Assembly: GCA_002254385.1 (NCBI GenBank)
Contig: NJDO01000068.1
Span: forward strand, 1 to 8,756
From: Thermoplasmatales archaeon ex4484_6
GTDB lineage: Archaea > Thermoplasmatota > Penumbrarchaeia > Penumbrarchaeales > Penumbrarchaeaceae
Length of the DNA: 8,756 nt
Direction: 5' to 3'
Shown: one piece after another, positions 5,473-8,756 of the stretch
Position numbering within the stretch: position 1 is the stretch's first letter
Layout: each line of letters starts with the position of its first letter
The notes under the pieces: generated by a model
Database searches by the model: none
What the model saw: the letters and a program-made list of their open reading frames with translations, nothing else
Told to the model about the DNA's origin: nothing
Made by a program: the position numbers and the translations under genes

Positions 5473-8406
5473 TCATCCGGTGTGAGCAGCTGTCGGATCA
5501 ACCTCATCCACGGAGGATGTCCCCGGATCGGCCGCAGGGGAGTCCTCCATTTCCGGGGCGGCTATCCCACCGGAAAGGGTCTCCGGACCATCCGTCCCGG
5601 GAACCCCTTCTTCAGCAGGTTCCACAGGTTCTTCTCCTTTCTCCGGTTCGATGACGTCCCCCGCTCCCTCCGTCTCCACCACCTCGGCCGGGGGATTCCC
5701 GGACGGGTCCTCTTCACCGGACATGGTCGGTTCGGCCTCCCCTTCCACGGGTGACGCCTCCGGCATCTCATCCCCGGGTAGGGTTTCCGTCCCGGCCGGT
5801 TCCTGGGTTTCCTCCTCCGCCTCCCCTTTCTCCCCGGACCTCTTCAGGAGGATGAACAGCAGCGCGGCCAGAATGATCAGGACCACGGGAACACCGAACA
5901 GGAAGACATAGAGGCTAGTGTTGTCTTTCTCATTTCCCGACCCATCTTCCGCGCTGGGAATTTCTATCAGACCATCTATCGCCTCCTTCTTCTCGGTGGA
6001 GGATACGAGTATCACACCATCCCTCTCGATCCAGGCATGATAGGTCAGATGTGTGTAGGATTCAAGGTCCACACCCGTAAGAGATACCCTGTATCTCTCG
6101 TCCTGGATGGGGATTAGAACGAAATCCACCGGAAGTCCGCACAAGGCGTTCTCCCCCTCGTTGCAGGGGAGCACACGGGCCTTTACGGTTGCATTCTCCG
6201 GAACGTTCCTGGCTTCAACGTAGATGTAGAGCTTTCCGCCTGCGGACTCGAGATACACGTCATCTATGATTGGATTTGCCGGTTCGGTTCCGCCGGAATC
6301 TGCCGGGGTGATTATCAGGACATATGTCCAGGTAAAGGTCGTTCCCGACGAATTTACATGCAGTTTGAAGGAATATGTCCCATCCCCTTCGGGAATACGG
6401 AGCTGGAAGCCGAACACCTCACTGTACCTGATCCTGCCCGATGGGAGCTCCTCCCTTTCAGCCGCATCCTTCGAGAAGAATATAACGGAAGGAGCATCCG
6501 TGACTTCGCCGCCACCGATGGAGAGGGACCAGTTCCCGGGAATACCCTCGGCCCATACCTCGAATCCCACATCCGGAAAATCGGAATCCTCGAACTGGAA
6601 CTTCTCGAGGGACAGATTCAGTGAAAGGGAGGCGGGACTCTCCGATCTGATTATGGAACTTCCCTCCTTCATGTAGAGCTCCTGCGTGAACGGCGGGATG
6701 TAGGAGGCACTCTGCAGAACCTTACCGTCGGAGGCAAGCAGGACAGCCACGTATCCCATACCGTGATCGGGAGAGGGGACCGTGAGGTTCCTGTAAGAAC
6801 CCGGGTTCATTTCCGATATATCCTCTCCCGCAGCAGCGCCATGATACCTGTGGGCTATCGGTATTCCCTGATAATTCCGGACGTTGGAATTGGTTTCTAT
6901 ACTGTAGACCTGGAAGATACCGGAGACCCGGGACGAATAGACATCCGAAAGATACAGTGAGACGCCGATCTCACCATCCCCGGATTCGGAGAACCTCATC
7001 TCGACAGGAGGGGTGTCCCTCAAGGAGGCATTCTCTATCCTTGACCTGATCTCCTCCATCATCTCGTCGACCGATCCACCACCGGTCATCCTGTCATATG
7101 TATGGTCGATAAAGAGGTCCGGGGTGGATGTAACACCCAGCTCGTTGGCCCGCAGCTGCGAGGCCTGATCGTCATAGACATACATTATGAACTCGAAATC
7201 GAGATTTTCTTCCTCGTTCAGTCTCTCCACGGCCTCCTCCACATCCACGCACGGAACACAGGTGGTCTGGGTGAACATCTCGACCAGAACCCTGTGGTTC
7301 TCCCAAGTTGGGACCGGGACCATGGTCAGCTCAATGGAGAACGGAGTGTACGGTATCTTCTGGTCCTCCGGTGCATCCTGATCCCATTCAAGTGTGATGT
7401 TCACATCAATAATGCCCGGAAGTGAGGTATTCAGAGGAAATTCTCCCTGATATCTCTGTGTGGGAGAAGGTGTGAGGTTCCCGATATTGACCGTATGGAC
7501 CGCTTCCTCATTGGAAATATCGAGAAATGCCGTTATATTGTAAGCATTCCCCGTACCCGTGTTCATCACATCGTAAACCAGGGTCACTTCCGACCCCTCG
7601 TAGAACTCATACTCACCACCACCCACCGGCCTGGCATCCTCGTTGAAATCAAGTGTTCCGGTGATGCTCATTACCGGAATGGGCCATGAATTCACCCTCA
7701 CGCTCCATTCCCTGTATGCCGCGAGATCATTATCCGTCACGGTCAGGTTAAGTGTACGATTCCCCTCCTCCGGAAGTATCAGGGCGACCTCGAACTCCCC
7801 GTACGGATCGGTGTATGTCTCATTGAAAATGCCCAGTCCATCCGCGGTTAGGTTCACAAGGGCGCCGGATACATTCTCCCCAAGATCGTTGGTGACCTTT
7901 CCACTGACGGTTATTGTCTCGTTGGGAAAAACGGTCGTCCTGTCGGGTGATGCCTCAATCTCCAGAACGGAGGCGGTCCTGACGATCGTGACGTTCAGTT
8001 CCGTGGAGCTCGGCTCCTCGGGATAGTGACGCGTTTCCGTGGAGTTGAACGTGTAGGTGAAATGGAAATAACAGAATACCTCATCCGTGGTCTCACCGAA
8101 ACCACCCGGGGGAAATACACGGAAGAATGTGGAACCGTCACCGATATCGTTCATCGGAACGGGAGCTTCACACTGGAATCCGTGACAAACCTGCACCTCG
8201 ACCCCATCTATGGGAACGTCGTATACGTTGAACGTCACAGTAATGTTCAACTCATCATCGAACGAGGGATCCGACGGGTTCACGGACCATGAAGCGAACT
8301 CCGGTTCCGCAGCCGATACATCGTCAGGGAATGTCATCAACGACAGAAAGCCTGAAAGTACCAGGACGGCCATCAACAGGAGACTCGGATACCTCTTTCG
8401 CAACAT
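5473..8406 (-). CDS. Exported membrane-anchored thioredoxin-fold protein with multiple beta-sandwich domains
   Basis: The 977-residue product starts with a signal peptide (MLRKR, hydrophobic core about 9-26, probable cleavage after VSA or SAA near 32-33). Ig-like domains follow at about 34-150 and 150-245 and a CARDB-like region at about 245-365. A thioredoxin fold spans about 366-460: VLVEMFTQTTCVPC with cysteines 383 and 386, and TSTPD with the likely cis-proline 429. Residues 465-560 (IETNSNVRNYQGIPIAHRYHG) recall the C-terminal half of Omp28-type proteins. More beta-rich sequence follows, then a membrane helix at about 831-854 and a 123-residue cytoplasmic tail rich in Glu, Pro and Gly (about 36 acidic, 4 basic). 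The outer part has 20 N-x-S/T sequons, the tail none. Likely role: thiol-disulfide exchange or protein folding on the cell surface. The oxidoreductase role is inferred from CxxC and cis-proline; the domain could instead be a binding module. No known partner such as DsbD adjoins it. Confidence 0.9.
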   Translation of the reverse strand: MLRKRYPSLLLMAVLVLSGFLSLMTFPDDVSAAEPEFASWSVNPSDPSFDDELNITVTFNVYDVPIDGVEVQVCHGFQCEAPVPMNDIGDGSTFFRVFPPGGFGETTDEVFCYFHFTYTFNSTETRHYPEEPSSTELNVTIVRTASVLEIEASPDRTTVFPNETITVSGKVTNDLGENVSGALVNLTADGLGIFNETYTDPYGEFEVALILPEEGNRTLNLTVTDNDLAAYREWSVRVNSWPIPVMSITGTLDFNEDARPVGGGEYEFYEGSEVTLVYDVMNTGTGNAYNITAFLDISNEEAVHTVNIGNLTPSPTQRYQGEFPLNTSLPGIIDVNITLEWDQDAPEDQKIPYTPFSIELTMVPVPTWENHRVLVEMFTQTTCVPCVDVEEAVERLNEEENLDFEFIMYVYDDQASQLRANELGVTSTPDLFIDHTYDRMTGGGSVDEMMEEIRSRIENASLRDTPPVEMRFSESGDGEIGVSLYLSDVYSSRVSGIFQVYSIETNSNVRNYQGIPIAHRYHGAAAGEDISEMNPGSYRNLTVPSPDHGMGYVAVLLASDGKVLQSASYIPPFTQELYMKEGSSIIRSESPASLSLNLSLEKFQFEDSDFPDVGFEVWAEGIPGNWSLSIGGGEVTDAPSVIFFSKDAAEREELPSGRIRYSEVFGFQLRIPEGDGTYSFKLHVNSSGTTFTWTYVLIITPADSGGTEPANPIIDDVYLESAGGKLYIYVEARNVPENATVKARVLPCNEGENALCGLPVDFVLIPIQDERYRVSLTGVDLESYTHLTYHAWIERDGVILVSSTEKKEAIDGLIEIPSAEDGSGNEKDNTSLYVFLFGVPVVLIILAALLFILLKRSGEKGEAEEETQEPAGTETLPGDEMPEASPVEGEAEPTMSGEEDPSGNPPAEVVETEGAGDVIEPEKGEEPVEPAEEGVPGTDGPETLSGGIAAPEMEDSPAADPGTSSVDEVDPTAAHTG

Positions 8407-8421
8407 GGAGTCCCTATTACC

Positions 8422-8431
8422 GATTATACAA
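8422..8431 (-). promoter_or_regulatory. TATA-like element close to the thioredoxin-fold gene start
   Basis: Read on the minus strand, TTGTATAATC lies about 20 bases before the ATG at 8406. A start site 24-27 bases downstream would fall at or just past the ATG, so this would suit a leaderless or nearly leaderless message. The spacing is slightly short. A weak AGGGA sits between the two. Confidence 0.35.
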
Positions 8432-8454
8432 AAGAAGTTTGTGTTTCTCCCGTC

Positions 8455-8465
8455 GATAATAATTC
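8455..8465 (-). promoter_or_regulatory. Alternative TATA-like element for the thioredoxin-fold gene
   Basis: Minus-strand GAATTATTATC would direct a start near 8433 and a leader of about 27 bases, which would then use the weak AGGGA ribosome binding site before the ATG. I cannot choose between this and the nearer element from sequence alone. The rest of 8466-8592 shows only an A8 run and AAAAATTTTT, with no gene. Confidence 0.3.
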
Positions 8466-8592
8466 ATCCGATTCCCGCTCCGGTATGTTCGGCGGAAAAA
8501 AAAGAGATGATCTTCCTCCCCGGGAATGACCGCAGTCCAATGAGATCCAAAATCAAAGCTCCCACTCATTCCTTTGTACAAAAATTTTTACA

Positions 8593-8623
8593 AAAAAAAA
8601 GCCCACCCCCGCAGGGATGGGCA
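8593..8623 (-). terminator. Hairpin plus T-run terminator of the right-edge gene
   Basis: On the minus strand, GCCCATCCC and GGGGTGGGC form a 9-bp stem with one mismatch around a 4-base loop, followed at once by nine T residues (positions 8601-8593). It begins 22 bases after the stop codon of the minus-strand gene at 8646-8756. Oligo-T ends are known archaeal termination signals. The stem makes this the clearest terminator in the window. Confidence 0.75.
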
Positions 8624-8645
8624 CATATCGAATTGGGATCCGGGC

Positions 8646-8756
8646 TCAGATACCGTCATTGTCGGTGTCGACAAAGTGGCCGTCGGTGGAATCGCCGCCG
8701 CCGGTCTCCACACCGTCTATCAGCATGTCATTGTCCGTATCCCAGTCATTGGGATC
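8646..8756 (-). CDS. C-terminal end of a protein with type 3-like calcium-binding repeats (5' part outside window)
   Basis: In the frame entering from the right edge, 36 codons run to a TGA whose complement is at 8646-8648. The sequence starts DPNDWDTDNDMLIDGVETGG and finishes HFVDTDNDGI. DTDNDMLIDGVE and DTDNDG are type 3-like acidic loops, the same class as in the left-edge surface protein, and the terminator at 8593-8623 follows directly. This is probably a secreted or surface protein ending in its repeat, with no membrane anchor behind it, unlike the other two surface proteins here. It could be anchored through its N-terminal part or released. Reality of the gene is well supported by composition plus terminator; its full identity is not visible. 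Confidence 0.75.
   Translation of the reverse strand, partial: DPNDWDTDNDMLIDGVETGGGDSTDGHFVDTDNDGI

Noticed and set aside
8496..8503. A8 run as a second minus-strand terminator
   Set aside because: No stable stem precedes it on the minus strand, and no gene ends there.
8581..8590. AAAAATTTTT palindrome as an operator or origin element
   Set aside because: It is short and low in complexity, adjoins the terminator T-run, and has no repeated copies nearby.
1..8756. CRISPR array, tRNA, rRNA, insertion sequence or attachment site
   Set aside because: No regularly spaced direct repeats, cloverleaf-like sequence, transposase frame or terminal inverted repeats were found by reading both strands.

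Overview
The window looks like chromosomal DNA from an archaeon, most likely a member of the Thermoplasmatota. The grounds are four. Large secreted proteins end in one membrane helix plus a low-complexity tail. They carry calcium-binding surface repeats (FG-GAP/VCBS-like and thrombospondin type 3-like). TATA-like boxes are the recognisable promoter signals. pyrE and purD have archaeal character. The phylum call is inference from style and needs a phylogeny.

Layout: (1) Positions 2-3223 (+) hold the 3' part of a very large surface protein whose start lies left of the window. It has beta-propeller-type repeats, cadherin-like beta-sandwich repeats, four type 3 repeats with an exact 22-residue period, a membrane helix and a basic, proline-rich cytoplasmic tail. 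(2) A 311-base intergenic region (3224-3534) has a possible 3' hairpin, a long near-perfect inverted repeat, a 9-bp direct repeat and three TATA-like elements. (3) pyrE (pyrimidine synthesis) and purD (purine synthesis) follow, co-directional and 27 bases apart, a likely two-gene nucleotide operon. (4) Converging on purD with a 45-base gap is a 977-residue minus-strand gene for an exported, membrane-anchored protein. It has a thioredoxin-fold domain (CVPC, cis-proline) embedded among beta-sandwich domains, 20 N-glycosylation sequons and an acidic cytoplasmic tail. (5) At the right edge is the last 36 codons of another minus-strand gene with the same acidic type 3-like repeats, ending in a clear hairpin plus T-run terminator.

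How they relate: pyrE and purD are core metabolism and draw, directly or indirectly, on phosphoribosyl pyrophosphate. The other three genes are cell-surface genes. Nothing here links the surface genes to nucleotide synthesis beyond proximity. The most unusual item is the thioredoxin-containing surface protein. No CRISPR array, tRNA, rRNA or mobile element was seen.
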